64,000 nucleotides of DNA from Chamaea fasciata (GCA_029207755.1 JARCOQ010000077.1:372001-436000); one strand, 5' to 3'. Shown: positions 11,732 through 24,400, counted from the stretch's first letter. The notes: a model not told the origin generated them from the letters alone. Translations and numbers: made by a program.

Positions 11732-14023
11732 ATGTCAGTTTGTAAGAGGCCTTTGGCCCTCCAAGGGAAGCCAGGCTTCCAGCTTGTGGCAGCTTGCATC
11801 TGGAAGAAATCCTGTTCCGTTTGGGATTGTAGGTGGCCGAGGCCTGCTGCCCGGCAGAGGGAGTTGGGCACAAATGATGGCCTGTTTCCAGGGGTAAGTA
11901 AGGTCAGCTGCCCAGGTGCCTGATGTCAGTTTGTAGGAGGCCTTTGGCCCTGCAAGGGAAGCTAGTCTTCCAGTTTGTGGCAGCTTGCATCTGGAAGAAA
12001 TCCTGTTCCGTTCGGGATTGTAGGTGGCCGAGGCCAGGTGCCCGGCAGAGGGAGTTGGGAACAAAGGATGGCCTGTTTCCAGGGGGAAGTAAAGTTAGCT
12101 GCCCAGGTGCCTGATGTCAGTTTGTAGGAGGCCTTTGGCCCTCCAAGGGAAGCTAGTCTTCCAGTTTGTGGCAGCTTGCATCTTGAAGAAATGCTGTTCT
12201 GCTCATGATTGTAGGTGGCCGAGGCCAGGTGCCCAGCAGAGGGAGTTGGGCACAAATGATGGCCTGTTTCCAGGGGTAAGTAAAGTCAGCTGCCCAGGTG
12301 CCTGATGTCAGTTTGTAGGAGGCCTTTGACCCTCCAAGAGCAGCCAGGCTTCCAGTTTGTGGCAGCTTGCATCTGGAAGAAATCCTGTTCCGTTCGGGAT
12401 TGTAGGTGGCCGAGGCCAGGTGCCCAGCAGAGGGAGTTGGGCACAAATGATGGCCTGTTTCCAGGGGTAAGTAAAGTCAGCTGCCCAGGTGCCTGATGTC
12501 AGTTTGTAGGAGGCCTTTGGCCCTCCATGGGAAGCCAGGCATCCAGCTTGTGGCAGCTTGCATCTCGAAGAAATCCTGTTCCGTTTGGGATTGTAGGTGA
12601 CCGAGGCCTGGTGCCCGGCACAGGGAGTTGGGCACAAATGATGGCCTGTTTCCAGGGGTAAGTAAAGTCAGCTGCCCAGGTGCCTGATGTCAGTTTGTAG
12701 GAGGACTTTGGCCCTTCAAGGGAAACTAGTTTTCCAGTTTGTGGCAGCTTGCATCTGGAAGAAATCCTGTTCCATTCGGGATTGTAGGTGGCCGAGGCCA
12801 GGTGCCCGGCAGAGGTAGTTGGGCACAAATGATGGCCTGTTTCCAAGGGTAAGTAAAGTCAGCTGCCCAGGTGCCTGATGTCAGTTTGTAGGAGGCCTTT
12901 GACCCTCCAAGAGCAGCCAGACATCCAGCTTGTGGCAGCTTGCATCTGGAAGAAATCCTTTTCCGTTTGGGATCGTAGGTGGCCGAGGCCTGGTGTCCGG
13001 CTAAGGGAGTTGGGAACAAAGGATGGCCTGTTTCCAGGGTTAAGTAAAGTTAGCTGCCCAGGTGCTTGGTGTCAGTTTGTAAGAGGCCTTTGGCCATCCA
13101 AGGGAAGCTAGTCTTCCAGTTTGTGGCTGCTTGCATCTGGAAGAAATCCTGTTCTATTTGGGAATGTAGGTGGCCGAGGCCTGCTGCCCGGCAGAGGGAG
13201 TTGGGCACAAAGGATGGCCTGTTTCCAGGGGTAAGTAAAGTCAGCTGCCCAGGTGCCTGATGTCAGTTTGTAGGAGGCCTTTGGCCCTCCAAGGGAAGCC
13301 AGGCTTCCAGCTTGTGGCAGCTTGAATCTGGAAGAAATCCTGTTCCGTTCGGAATTGAAGGTGTCCGGAACCGGGTGCCCTGTCGAGGGAGTAGGGAACA
13401 AAGGATGGCCTGTTTCCAGGGGTAAGTAAAGTCAGCTGCCCAGGTGTCTGATGTCAGTTTGTAGGAGGCCTTTGGCCCTCCAAGGGAAGCTAGTCTTCCA
13501 GTTTGTGGCAGCTTGCATCTTGAAGAAATCCTGTTCCGTTTGGGATTGTAGGTGGCCGAGACCTGGTGCCCTGCTGCAGGAGTTGGGAACAAAGGATGGC
13601 CTGTTTCCAGGGGTAAGTAAAGTCAGCTGCCCAGGTGCCTGATGTCAGTTTGTAGGAGGCCTTTGGCCCTCCATGGGAAGCCAGGCTTCCAGCTTGTGGC
13701 AGCTTGCATCTGGAAGAAATCCTGTTCCGTTTGGGATCGTAGGTGACCGAGGCCTGGTGCCCGGCTGTGGGAGTTGGGCACAAATGAGAACCTGTTTCCA
13801 GGGGTAAGTAAAGTCAGCTGCACAGGTGCCTGATGTCAGTTTGTAGCAGGCCTTTGGCTCTCCAAGTGATGCTAGTCTTCCTGTTCAATGCAGCTTCCAT
13901 CTGGAAAAAATCCTATTCCGTTCAAGATTGTAGGTTCCCGAAGCCGGGTGCCCGGCAGAGGGAGTTGGGCACAAAGGATGGCCTATTTCCAGGGGTAAGT
14001 AAAGTCAGCTGCCCAGGTGCCTG
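11732..14023 (+). repeat. Complete 12-monomer block I cassette K to A
   Basis: The only copy with all types in order: K 11732, L 11923, M 12114, N 12305, O 12496, P 12687, Q 12878, R 13069, S 13260, T 13451, U 13642, A 13833. All units are 191 bp. It is useful as the reference against which deletions in the other cassettes are read. Confidence 0.85.
13833..14023 (+). repeat. Type A monomer, copy 4
   Basis: 22 monomers after copy 3 (4200 bp). It carries a private gatggcctatttcc change. It closes the only complete 12-monomer cassette. Confidence 0.92.
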
Positions 14024-14977
14024 ATGTCAGTTTGTAGGAGGCCTTTGGCCCTCCATGGGAAGCCAGGCTTCCAGCTTGTGGCAGCTTGCATCTTGAAGAA
14101 ATCCTGTTCCGTTCGGGATTGTAGGTGGCCGAGGCCTGGAGCCCAGCAGAGGGAGTTGGGCACAAATGATGGCCTGTTTCCAGGGCTAAGTAAAGTCAGC
14201 TGCCCAGGTGCCTGATGTCAGTTTGTAGGAGGCCTTTGGCCCTTCAAGGGAAACTAGTCTTCCAGTTTGTGGCAGCTTGCATCTGGAAGAAATCCTGTTC
14301 CATTTGGGATTGTAGGTGGCCGAGGCCAGGTGCCCGGCAGAGGGAGTTGGGCACAAATGATGGCCTGTTTCCAGGGGTAAGTAAAGTCAGCTGCCCAGGT
14401 GCCTGATGTCAGTTTGTAGGAGGCCTTTGGCCCTCCAAGGGAAGCCAGTCTTCCAGTTTGTGGCAGCTTGCATCTGGAATTAATCCTGTTCCATTCGGGA
14501 TTAGAGGTGGCCGAGGCCTGGTGCCCGGCAGAGGGAATTGGGCACAAAGATGGCCTGTTTCCAGGGGTAAGTAAAGTCAGCTGCCCAGGTGCCTGATGTC
14601 AGTTTGTAGGAGGCCTTTAGCCCTGCAAGGGAAGCTAGTCTTCCAGTTTGTGGCAGCTTGCATCTGGAAGAAATCCTGTTCCGTTCGGGATTGTAGGTGG
14701 CCGAGGCCAGGTGCCCGGCAGAGGGAGTTGGGCACAAATGATGGCCTGTTTCCAGAGGTAAGTAAAGTCAGCTGCCCAGGTGTCTGATGTCAGTTTGTAG
14801 CAGGCCATTGGCCCTCCATGGGAAGCCTGGCTTCCAGCTTGTGGCAGCTTGCATCTGGAAGAAATGCTGTTCCGTTCGGGATTGTAGGTGGCCGAGGCCA
14901 GGTGCCCGGCAGAGGGAGTTGGGAACAAAGGATGGCCTGTTTCCAGGGGTAAGTAAAGTTAGCTGCCCAGGTGCCTG

Positions 14978-15169
14978 GTGTCAGTTTGTAGGAGGCCTTT
15001 GGCCCTCCAAGGGAAGCTAGTCTTCCAGTTTGTGGCAGCTTGCATCTTGAAGAAATGCTGTTCTGCTCGGGATTGTAGGTGGCCGAGGCCAGGTGCCTGG
15101 CAAAGGGAGTTGGGCACAAAGGATGGCCTGTTTCCAGGGGTAAGTAAAGTCAGCTGCCCCAGGTGCCTG
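14978..15169 (+). repeat. 192-bp monomer with one-base insertion
   Basis: An extra C in ctgccccaggtg near 15155 makes this unit 192 bp, a multiple of three. That is the only reason a 127-codon reading frame spans two monomers here. Confidence 0.85.
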
Positions 15170-15551
15170 ATGTCAGTTTGTAGAAGGCCTTTGGCCCTCC
15201 ATGGGAAGTCAGGCTTCCAGCTTGTGGCAGCTTGCATCTGGAAGAAATCCTGTTCCGTTCGGGATTGTAGGTGGCCGAGGCCAGGTGCCCGGCAGAGGAA
15301 ATTGGGCACAAAGGACGGCCTGTTTCCACGGGTAAGTAAAGTCAGCTGCCCAGGTGCCTGATGTCAGTTTGTAGGAGGTTTTTGGCCCTCCAAGGGAAGC
15401 CAGGCTTCCAGCTTGTGGCAGCTTGCTTCTTGAAGAAATCCTGTTCCGTTTGGGATTGTAGGTGGCCGAGGCCAGGTGCCCGGCAGAGGGAGTTGGGCAC
15501 AAAGGATGGCCTGTTTCCAGGGGTAAGTAAAGTCAGCAGCCCAGGTGCCTG

Positions 15552-15742
15552 ATGTCAGTTTGCAGGTGGCTATTGTTCCTCCATGGGATGCCAGGCTTCC
15601 AGCTTGTGGCAGCATGCATCTGGAAGTAATCCGGTTCCGTTCGGGATTGTAGTTGTCCGAGGCCAGGTGCCCGGCAGAAAGAGTTGGGTACAAAGGATGG
15701 CCTGTTTCCAGGGGTAAGTACAGTCAGCTGCCCAGGTGCCTG
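15552..15742 (+). repeat. Type B monomer (ggtggctattgttcc), with private variants
   Basis: Type B replaces gtaggaggcctttggccc with gcaggtggctattgttcc, which destroys inverted repeat 1, and has gaagtaatcc in the centre. This copy also has aatccggttccg and gtagttgtccg, shared only with 45903. Confidence 0.85.
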
Positions 15743-16124
15743 ATGTCAGTTTGTAGGAGGCCTTTGGCCCTCCAAGGGAAGCCAGTCTTCCAGTTTGTGG
15801 CAGCTTGCATCTGGAAGAAATCCTGTTCCATTCGGGATTGTAGGTGGCCGAGGCCTGGTGCCCGGCAGAGGGAGTTGGGCACAAATGATGGCCTGTTTCC
15901 AGGGGTAAGTAAAGTCAGCTGCCCAGGTGCCTGATGTCAGTTTGTAGGAGGCCTTTTGCCCTGCAAGGGAAGCTAGTCTTCCAGTTTGTGGCAGCTTGCA
16001 TCTGGAAGAAATGCTGTTCTGCTCATGATTGTAGGTGGCCGAGGCCAGGTGCCCGGCAGAGGGAGTTGGGCACAAAGGATGGCCTGTTTCCAGGGGTAAG
16101 TAAAGTCAGCTGCCCAGGTGCCTG

Positions 16125-16315
16125 ATGTCAGTTTGCAGGTGGCTATTGTTCCTCCATGGGATGCCAGGCTTCCAGCTTGTGGCTGCTTGCATCTGGAAGT
16201 AATCCTGTTCCGTTCGGGATTGTAGGTGTCCGAGGCCAGGTGCCCGGCAGAAAGAGTTGGGCACAAAGGATGGCCTGTTTCCAGGGGTAAGTACAGTCAG
16301 CTGCCCAGGTGCCTG
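16125..16315 (+). repeat. Type B monomer
   Basis: Second type B unit of block II, three monomers after the first. It ends in ggggtaagtacagtcag, a variant shared with several other type B units. Confidence 0.85.
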
Positions 16316-16504
16316 ATGTCAGTTTTTAGGAGGCCTTTGGCCCTCCAAGGGAAGCCAGTCTTCCACTTTGTGGCAGCTTGCATCTGGAAGAAATCCTGTT
16401 CCATTCGGGATTGTAGGTGGCCGAGGCCTGGTGCCCGGCAGAGGGAGTTGGGCACAAAGATGGCCTGTTTCCAGGGTAAGTAAAGTCAGCTGCCCAGGTG
16501 CCTG
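16316..16504 (+). repeat. 189-bp monomer with two single-base deletions
   Basis: Shortest monomer seen. One base is missing at cacaaagatgg (about 16457) and one at ccagggtaagt (about 16474). Neighbouring units are 191 bp. Confidence 0.85.
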
Positions 16505-19500
16505 ATGTCAGTTTGTAGGAGGCCTTTTGCCCTCCAAGGGAAGCAAGTCTTCCAGTTTGTGGCAGCTTGCATCTGGAAGAAATCCTGTTCCGTTCGGGAT
16601 TGTAGGTGGCCGAGGCCAGGTGCCCGGCAGAGGGAGTTGGGCACAAATGATGGCCTGTTTCCAGGGTTTAGTAAAGTCAGCTGCCCAGGTGTCTGATGTC
16701 AGTTTGTAGCAGGCCTTTGACCCACCATGGGAAGCCTGGCTTCCAGCTTGTGGCAGCTTGCTTCTGGAAGAAATGCTGATCCGTTCGGGATTGTAGGTGG
16801 CCGAGGCCAGGTGCCCGTCAGAGGAAATTGGGCACAAAGGATGGCCTGTTTTTAGGGGTAAGTAAAGTCAGCTGCCCAGGTGCCTGATGTCAGTTTGTAA
16901 GAGGCCTTTGGCCCTCCAAGGGAAGCCAGGCTTCCAGCTTGTGGCAGCTTGCATCTGGAAGAAATCCTGTTCCGTTTGGGATTGTAGGTGGCCGAGGCCT
17001 GGTGCCCGGCAGAGGGAGTTGGGCACAAAGGATGGCCTGTTTCCAGAGTTAAGGAAAGTCAGCTGCCCAGGTGCCTGATGTCAGTTTGTAGGAGGCCTTT
17101 GGCCCTCTAAGGGAAGCTAGTCTTCCAGTTTGTGGCAGTTTGCATCTTGAAGAAATCCTGTTCCGTTCGGGATTGTAGGTGGCCGAGGCCAGGTGCCCGG
17201 CAGGGGTAGAAGGGCACAAAGGATGGCCTGTTTCCAGGGGTAAGTAAAGTCAGCTGCCCAGGTGCCTGATTTCAGTTTGTAGGAGGCCTTTGGCCCTCCA
17301 TGGGAAGCTAGTCTTCCAGATTGTGGCAGCTTGCATCTTGAAGAAATGCTGTTCTGCTCATGATTGTAGGTTGTCGAGGCCAGGTGCCCGGCAGAGGGAG
17401 TTGGGCACAAATGATGGCCTGTTTCCAGGGGTAAGTAAAGTCAGCTGCCCAGGTGCCTGATGTCAGTTTGTAGCAGGCCTTTGGCCCTCCATGGGAAGCC
17501 AGGCTTCCAGCTTGTGGCAGCTTGCATCTGGAAGAAATCTTGTTCCGGTCGGCATTGTAGGTGTCCGGAGCCGGGTGCCCGGCAGAGGGAGTTGGGCACA
17601 AAGGATGGCCTGTTTCCAGGGGTAAGTAAAGTCAGCTGCCCAGGTGTCTGATGTCAGTTTGTAGTAGGCCTTTGGCTTTTCAAGGGAAACTAGTCTTCCA
17701 GTTTGTGGCAGCTTGCATCTGGAAGAAATCCTGTTCCATTCGGGATTGTAGGTGGCCGAGGCCAGGTGCCTGGCAGAGGGAGTTGGGCACAAATGATGGC
17801 CTGTTTCCAGGGCTAAGTAAAGTCAGCTGCCCAGGTGCCTGATATCAGTTTGTAGAAGGCCTTTGGCCCTCCAAGGGAAACCAGTCTTCCAGTTTGTGGC
17901 AGCTTGCATCTGGAAAAAATCCTGTTCCATTCGGGATTGTAGGTGGCCGAGGCCTGGTGTCGGGCAGAGGGAGTTGGGCACAAAGATGGCCTGTTTCCAG
18001 GGGTAAGTAAAGTCAGCTGCCCAGGTGCCTGATGTCAGTTTGTAGGAGGCCTTTGGCCCTCCATGGAAGCTAGTCTTCCAGCTTGTGGCAGCTTGCATCT
18101 GGAAGAAATCCTATTCCGATTGGGATTGTAGGTGGCCGAGGCCAGGTGCCCAGCAGAGGGAGTTGGGAACAAAGGATGGCCTGTTTCCAGAGGTAAGTAA
18201 ATTTAGCTGCCCAGGTGCCTGATGTCAGTTTGTAGGAGGCCTTTGGCCCTCCATGGGAAGCCAGGCTTCCAGCTTGTGGCAGCTTGCATCTGGAAGAAAT
18301 CCTGTTCCGTTCCCGATTGTAGGTGGCCGAGGCCAGGTGCCCAGCAGAGGGAGTTGGGCACAAATGATGGCCTGTTTCCAGGGGTAAGTAAAGTCAGCTG
18401 CCCAGGTGCCTGATGTCAGTCTGTAGGAGGCCTTTGGCCCTCCAAGGGAAGCTAGTCTTCCAGCTTGTGGCAGCTTGCATCTGGAAGAAATCTTGTTCCG
18501 TTTTGGATTGTAGGTGGCCGAGGCCTGGTGCCCGGCAGAGGGAGTTGGGCACAAATGATGGCCTGTTTCCAGGGGTAAGTAAAGTCAGCTGCCCAGGTGC
18601 CTGATGTCAGTTTGTAGGAGGCCATTGGCCCTCCAAGAGCAGCCAGGCTTCCAGTTTGTGGCAGCTTGCATCTGGAAGAAATCCTGTTCCGTTTGGGATC
18701 GTAGGTGGCCGAGGCCTGGTGTCCGGCTAAGGGAGTTGGGAACAAAGAATGGCCTGTTTCCAGGGGTAAGTAAAGTTAGCTGCCCAGGTGCCTGATGTCA
18801 GTTTGTAGGAGGCCTTTGGCCCTCCAAGGGAAGCAACTCTTCATGTTTGTGGCTGCTTGCATCTGGAAGAAATCCTGTTCTATTTGGGAATGTAGGTGGC
18901 CGAGGCCTGCTGCCCGGCAGAGGGAGTTGGGCACAAAGGATGGCCTGTTTCCAGGGGTAAGTAAAGTCAGCTGCCCAGGTGCCTGATGTCAGTTTGTAGG
19001 AGGCCTTTGCCCCTCCAAGGGAAGCCAGGCTTCCAGCTTGTGGCAGCTTGCATCTGGAAGAAATCCTGTTCCTTTCGGGGTTGTAGGTGGCCGGAGCCGG
19101 GTGCCCTGCTGAAGGAGTAGGGAACAAAGGATGGCCTGTTTCAAGGGGTAAGTAAAGTCAGCTGCCCAGGTGCCTGATGTCAGTTTGTAGGAGGCCTTTG
19201 GCCATCCAAGGGAAGCAAGTCTACCAGTTTGTGGCAGCTTGCATCTGGAAGAAATCCTGTTCCATTCGGGATTGAAGGTGGCCGAGGCCAGGTGCCCGGC
19301 AGAGGGAGTTGGGCATAAATGATGGCCTGTTTCCAGGGGTTAGTAAAGTCAGCTGCCCAGGTGCCTTGAATCAGTTTGTAGCAGGCCTTTGGCCCTCCAT
19401 GGGAAGCCAGGCTTCTAGCTTGTGGCACCTTGCATCTTTAAGAAATCCTGTTCCGTTTGGGATCGTAGGTGACCGAGGCCTGGTGCCCGGATGTGGGAGT

Positions 19501-19558
19501 TGGGCACAAATGAGAACCTGTTTCCAGGGGTAAGTAAAGTCAGCTGCCCAGGTGCCTG

Positions 19559-19749
19559 ATGTCAGTTTGTAGCAGGCCTTTTGCTCTCCAAGTGATGCTA
19601 GTCTTCCTGTTCAATGCAGCTTCCATCTGGAAAAAATCCTATTCCGTTCAAGATTGTAGGTGGCCGAGGCCAGGTGCCCGGCAGAGGGAGTTGGTCAGAA
19701 AGGATGGCCTGTTTCCAGGGGTAAGTAAAGTCAGCTGCCCAGGTGCCTG
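19559..19749 (+). repeat. Chimeric type A monomer (A prime)
   Basis: The left half is type A, through attccgttcaag. The right half is an ordinary monomer, from ggtggccgaggccagg to the rare variant ttggtcagaaagg, which is also seen near 25040 and 29430. The last A-specific base is 19651 and the first ordinary-specific base is 19662, so the switch lies within 19652-19661. It is the only A-like unit in block II. Confidence 0.85.
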
Positions 19750-20513
19750 ATGTCAGTTTGTAGGAGGCCTTTGGCCCTCCATGGGAAGCCAGGCTTCCAG
19801 CTTGTGGCAGCTTGCATCTGGAAGAAATCCTGTTCCGTTTGGGGTTGTAGGTGGCCGAGGCCTAGTGCCCGGCAGAGGGAGTTGGGCACAAATGATGGCC
19901 TGTTTCCAGGGGTAAGTAAAGTCAGCTGCCCAGGTGCCTGATGTCAGTTTGTAGGAGGCCTTTGGCCCTTCAAGGGAAACTAGTCTTCCAGTTTGTGGCA
20001 GCTTGCATCTGGAAGAAATCCTGTTCCGTTCGGGATTGTAGGTGTCCGAGGCCAGGTGCCCGGCAGAGGGAGTTGGGAACAACGGATGGCCTGTTTCCAG
20101 GGGTAAGTAAAGTTAGCTGCCCAGGTGCCTGATGTCATTTTGTAGGAGGCCTTTGGCCCTCCAAGGAAAGCTAGTCTTCCAGTTTGTGGCAGCTTGCATC
20201 TGGAAAAAATGCTGTTCTGCTCATGATTGTAGGTGGCCGAGGCCAGGTGCCCGGCAGAGGGAGTTGGGCACAAATGAAGGCCTGTTTCCAGGGGTAAGTA
20301 AAGTCAGCTGCCCAGGTGTCTGATGTCAGTTTGTAGCAGGCCTTTGGCCCTCCATGGGAAGCCTGGCTTCCAGCTTGTGGCAGCTTGCATCTGGAAGAAA
20401 TGCTGTTCCGTTCGGGACTGTAGGTGGCCGAGGCCAGGTGCCCGGCAGAGGGAGTTGGGAACAAATGATGGCCTGTTTCCAGGGGTAAGTAAAGTTAGCT
20501 GCCCAGGTGCCTG

Positions 20514-21468
20514 GTGTCAGTTTGTAGGAGGCCTTTGGCCCTCCAAGAGAAGCTAGTCTTCCAGTTTGTGGCAGCTTGCATCTTGAAGAAATGCTGTTCT
20601 GCTCGGGAATGTAGGTGGCCGAGGCTAGGTGCCTGGCAGAGGGAGTTGGGCAAAAAGGATGGCCTGTTTCCAGGGGGAAGTAAAGTCAGCTGCCCAGGTG
20701 CCTGATGTCAGTTTGTAGAAGGCCTTTGGCCCTCCATGGGAAGCCAGGCTTCCAGCTTGTGGCAGCTTGCATCTGGAAGAAATCCTGTTCCGTTCGGGAT
20801 TGTAGGTGGCCGAGGCCAAGTGCCCGGCAGAGGAAATTGGGCACAAATGATGGCCTGTTTCCAGGGCGAAGTAAAGTCAGCTGCCCAGGTGCCTGATGTC
20901 AGTTTGTAGGAGGCCGTTGGCCCTCCAAGGGAAGCCAGGCTTCCACCTTGTGGCAGCTTGCATCTGGAAGAAATCCTGTTCCGTTTGGGATTGTAGGTGG
21001 CCGAGGCCTGGTGCCCGGCAGAGGGAGTTCGGCACAAATGATGGCCTGTTTCCAGGGGTAAGTAAAGTCAGCTGCCCAGGTGCCTGATGTCAGTTTGTAG
21101 TAGGCCTTTGGCTTTTCAAGGGAAACTAGTCTTCCAGTTTGTGGCAGCTTGCATCTGGAAGAAATCCTGTTCCATTCGGGATTGTAGGTGGCCGAGGCCA
21201 GGTGCCTGGCAGAGGGAGTTGGGCACAAATGATGGCCTGTTTCCAGGGGTAAGTAAAGTCAGCTGCCCAGGTGCCTGATGTCAGTTTGTAGGAGGCCTTT
21301 GGACCTCCATGGGAAGCCAGGCTTCCAGCTTGTGGCAGCTTGCATCTGGAAGAAATCCTGTTCCGTTTGGGATTGTAGGTGGCCGAGGCCTGGTGCCCGG
21401 CAGAGGGAGTTGGGCACAAATGATGGCCTGTTTCCAGGGGTAAGTAAAGTCAGCTGCCCAGGTGCCTG
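20514..21468 (+). repeat. Five-monomer segment repeated at 29869-30823
   Basis: Units with ggtgtcag/caagagaag, gtagaaggcc, aggaaattgggc and gtagtaggcc occur in the same order in both places. Each has a small number of private changes, for example aggccgttggccc at 20914 only. Confidence 0.72.
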
Positions 21469-24400
21469 ATGTCAGTTTGTAGGAGGCCTTTTGCCCTGCA
21501 AGGGAAGCTAGTCTTCCAGTTTGTGGCAGCTTGCATCTGGAAGAAATCCTGTTCTGCTCATGATTGTAGGTGGCCGAGGCCAGGTGCCCGGCAGAGGGAG
21601 TTGGGCACAAAGGATGGCCTGTTTCCAGGGGTAAGTAAAGTCAGCTGCCCAGGTGCCTGATGTCAGTTTGCAGGTGGCTATTGTTCCTCCATGGGATGCC
21701 AGGCTTCCAGCTTGTGGCTGCTTGCATCTGGAAGTAATCCTGTTCCGTTCGGGATTGTAGGTGTCCGAGGCCAGGTGCCCGGCAGAAAGACTTGGGCACA
21801 AAGGATGTCCTGTTTCCAGGGGTAAGTACAGTCAGCTGCCCAGGTGCCTGATGTCAGTTTTTAGGAGGCCTTTGGCCCTCCAAGGGAAGCCAGTCTTCCA
21901 CTTTGTGGCAGCTTGCATCTGGAAGAAATCCTGTTCCGTTCGGGATTGTAGGTGGCCGAGGCCAGGTGCCCGGCAGAGGGAGTTGGGCACAAATGATGGC
22001 CTGTTTCCAGGGTTTAGTAAAGTCAGCTGCCCAGGTGTCTGATGTCAGTTTGTAGCAGGCCTTTGACCCACCATGGGAAGCCTGGCTTCCAGCTTGTGGC
22101 AGCTTGCATCTGGAAGAAATGCTGATCCGTTCGGGATTGTAGGTGGCCGAGGCCAGGTGCCCGTCAGAGGAAATTGGGCACAAATGATGGCCTGTTTTTA
22201 GGGGTAAGTAAAGTCAGCTGCCCAGGTGCCTGATGTCAGTTTGTAAGAGGCCTTTGGCCCTCCAAGGGAAGCCAGGCTTCCAGCTTGTGGCAGCTTGCAT
22301 CTGGAAGAAATCCTGTTCCGTTTGGGATTGTAGGTGGCCGAGGCCTGGTGCCCGGCAGAGGGAGTTGGGCACAAATGATGGCCTGTTTCCAGGGGTAAGT
22401 AAAGTCAGCTGCCCAGGTGCCTGATGTCAGTTTGTAGGAGGCCTTTGGCCCTGCAAGGGAAGCTAGTCTTCCAGTTTGTGGCAGCTTGCATCTGGAAGAA
22501 ATCCTGTTCCGTTCGGGATTGTAGGTGGCCGAGGCCAGGTGCCCGGCAGAGGAGTTGGGCACAAAGGATGACCTGTTTCCAGGGGTAAGTAAAGTTAGCT
22601 GCCCAGGTGCCTGATGTCAGTTCGTAGGAGGCCTTTGGCCCTCCAAGGGAAGCTAGTCTTCCAGTTTGTGGCAGCTTGCATCTTGAAGAAATGCTGTTCT
22701 GCTCATGATTGTAGGTGGCCGAGGCCTGGTGCCCGGCAGAGGGAGTTGGGCACAAATGATGGCCTGTTTCCAGGGGTAAGTAAAGTCAGCTGCCCAGGTG
22801 CCTGATGTCAGTTTGTAGGAGGCCTTTGGCCCTCCATGGGAAGCCAGGCTTCCAGGTTGTGGCAGCTTGCATCTGGACGAAATCCTGTTTCGTTTGGGAT
22901 AGTAGGTGGCCGAGGCCTGGTGCCCGGCAGAGGGAGTTGGGCACAAAGGATGGCCTGTTTCCAGGGGTAAGTAAAGTTAGCTGCCCAGGTGCTTGGTGTC
23001 AGTTTGTAGGAGGCCTTTGGCCCTCCAAGGGAAGCTAGTCTTCCAGTTTGTGGCTGCTTGCATCTGGAAGAAATCCTGTTCTATTTGGGAATGTAGGTGG
23101 CCGAGGCCTGCTGCCCGGCAGAGGGAGTTGGGCACAAAGGATGGCCTGTTTCCAGAGTTAAGGGAAGTCAGCTGCCCAGGTGCCTGATGTCAGTTTGTAG
23201 GAGGCCTTTGGCCCTCTAAGTTAAGCTAGTCTTCCAGTTTGTGGCAGCTTGCATCTTGAAGAAATCCTGTTCCGTTCGGGATTGTAGGTGGCCGAGGCCA
23301 GGTGCCCGGCAGGGGTAGAAGGGCACAAAGGATGGCCTGTTTCCAGGGGTAAGTAAAGTTAGCTGCCCAGGTGCCTGATTTCAGTTTGTAGGAGGCCTTT
23401 GGCCCTCCATGGGAAGCTAGTCTTCCAGATTGTGGCAGCTTGCATCTGGAAGAAATGCTGTTCTGCTCATGATTGTAGGTTGTCGAGGCCAGGTGCCCGG
23501 CAGAGGGAGTTGGGCACAAATGATGGCCTGTTTCCAGGGGTAAGTACAGTCAGCTGCCCAGGTGCCTGATGTCAGTTTGTAGCAGGCCTTTGGCCCTCCA
23601 TGGGAAGCCAGGCTTCCAGCTTGTGGCAGCTTGCATCTGGAAGAAATCCTGTTCCGTTCGGCATTGTAGGTGTCCGGAGCCGGGTGCCCGGCAGAGGGAG
23701 TTGGGCACAAAGGATGGCCTGTTTCCAGGGGTAAGTAAAGTCAGCTGCCCAGGTGTCTGATGTCAGTTTGTAGTAGGCCTTTGGCTTTTCAAGGGAAACT
23801 AGTCTTCCAGTTTGTGGCAGCTTGCATCTGGAAGAAATCCTGTTCCATTCGGGATTGTAGGTGGCCGAGGCCTGGTGCCTGGCAGAGGGAGTTGGGCACA
23901 AATGATGGCCTGTTTGCAGGGGTAAGTAAAGTCAGCTGCCCAGGTGCCTGATGTCAGTTTGTAGGAGGCCTTTGGCCCTCCAAGGGGAGCTAGTCTTCCA
24001 GTTTGTGGCAGCTTGCATCTGGAAGAAATCCTGTTCCATTCGGGATTGTAGGTGGCCGAGGCCTGGTGTCGGGCAGAGGGAGTTGGGCACAAATGATGGC
24101 CTGTTTCCAGGGGTAAGTAAAGTCAGCTGCCCAGGTGCCTGATGTCAGTTTGTAGGAGGCCTTTGGCCCTCCATAGAAGCTAGTCTTCCAGCTTGTGGCA
24201 GCTTGCATCTGGAAGAAATCCTATTCCGATTGGGATTGTAGGTGGCCGAGGCCAGGTGCCCAGCAGAGGGAGTTGGGAACAAAGGATGGCCTGTTTCCAG
24301 AGGTAAGTAAATTTAGCTGCCCAGGTGCCTGATGTCAGTTTGTAGGAGGCCTTTGGCCCTCCATGGGAAGCCAGGTTTCCAGCTTGTGGCAGCTTGCATC

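Larger units (their letters stand above)
1..14786 (+). repeat. Block I, left copy: type-A-marked higher-order array
   Basis: About 77 monomers organised around the divergent type A monomer at 85, 4286, 9633 and 13833. A-to-A distances are 22, 28 and 22 monomers (4201, 5347 and 4200 bp). Upstream of A lies a cassette of recognisable monomer types in fixed order. Variation in period comes from whole monomers gained or lost, not from partial units. The right boundary is approximate, placed where monomers shared with block II begin (14787). Confidence 0.85.
15934..19367 (+). repeat. Block II HOR, copy 1 (shortened)
   Basis: Eighteen monomers, beginning with the ggccttttgccctgc unit and a type B unit at 16125. 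It includes the gtagtaggcctttggctttt unit (17651), the ccatggaagc one-base-deleted unit (18032), gttcccgattg (18222) and aactcttcatg (18795). It parallels 21469-25477, with several monomers missing between 17078 and 17460. Confidence 0.72.

Noticed and set aside
14978..15361. A 127-codon plus-strand frame spanning two monomers
   Set aside because: It is produced by a single inserted C near 15155, which makes one unit 192 bp. It is an indel artefact and not a gene.
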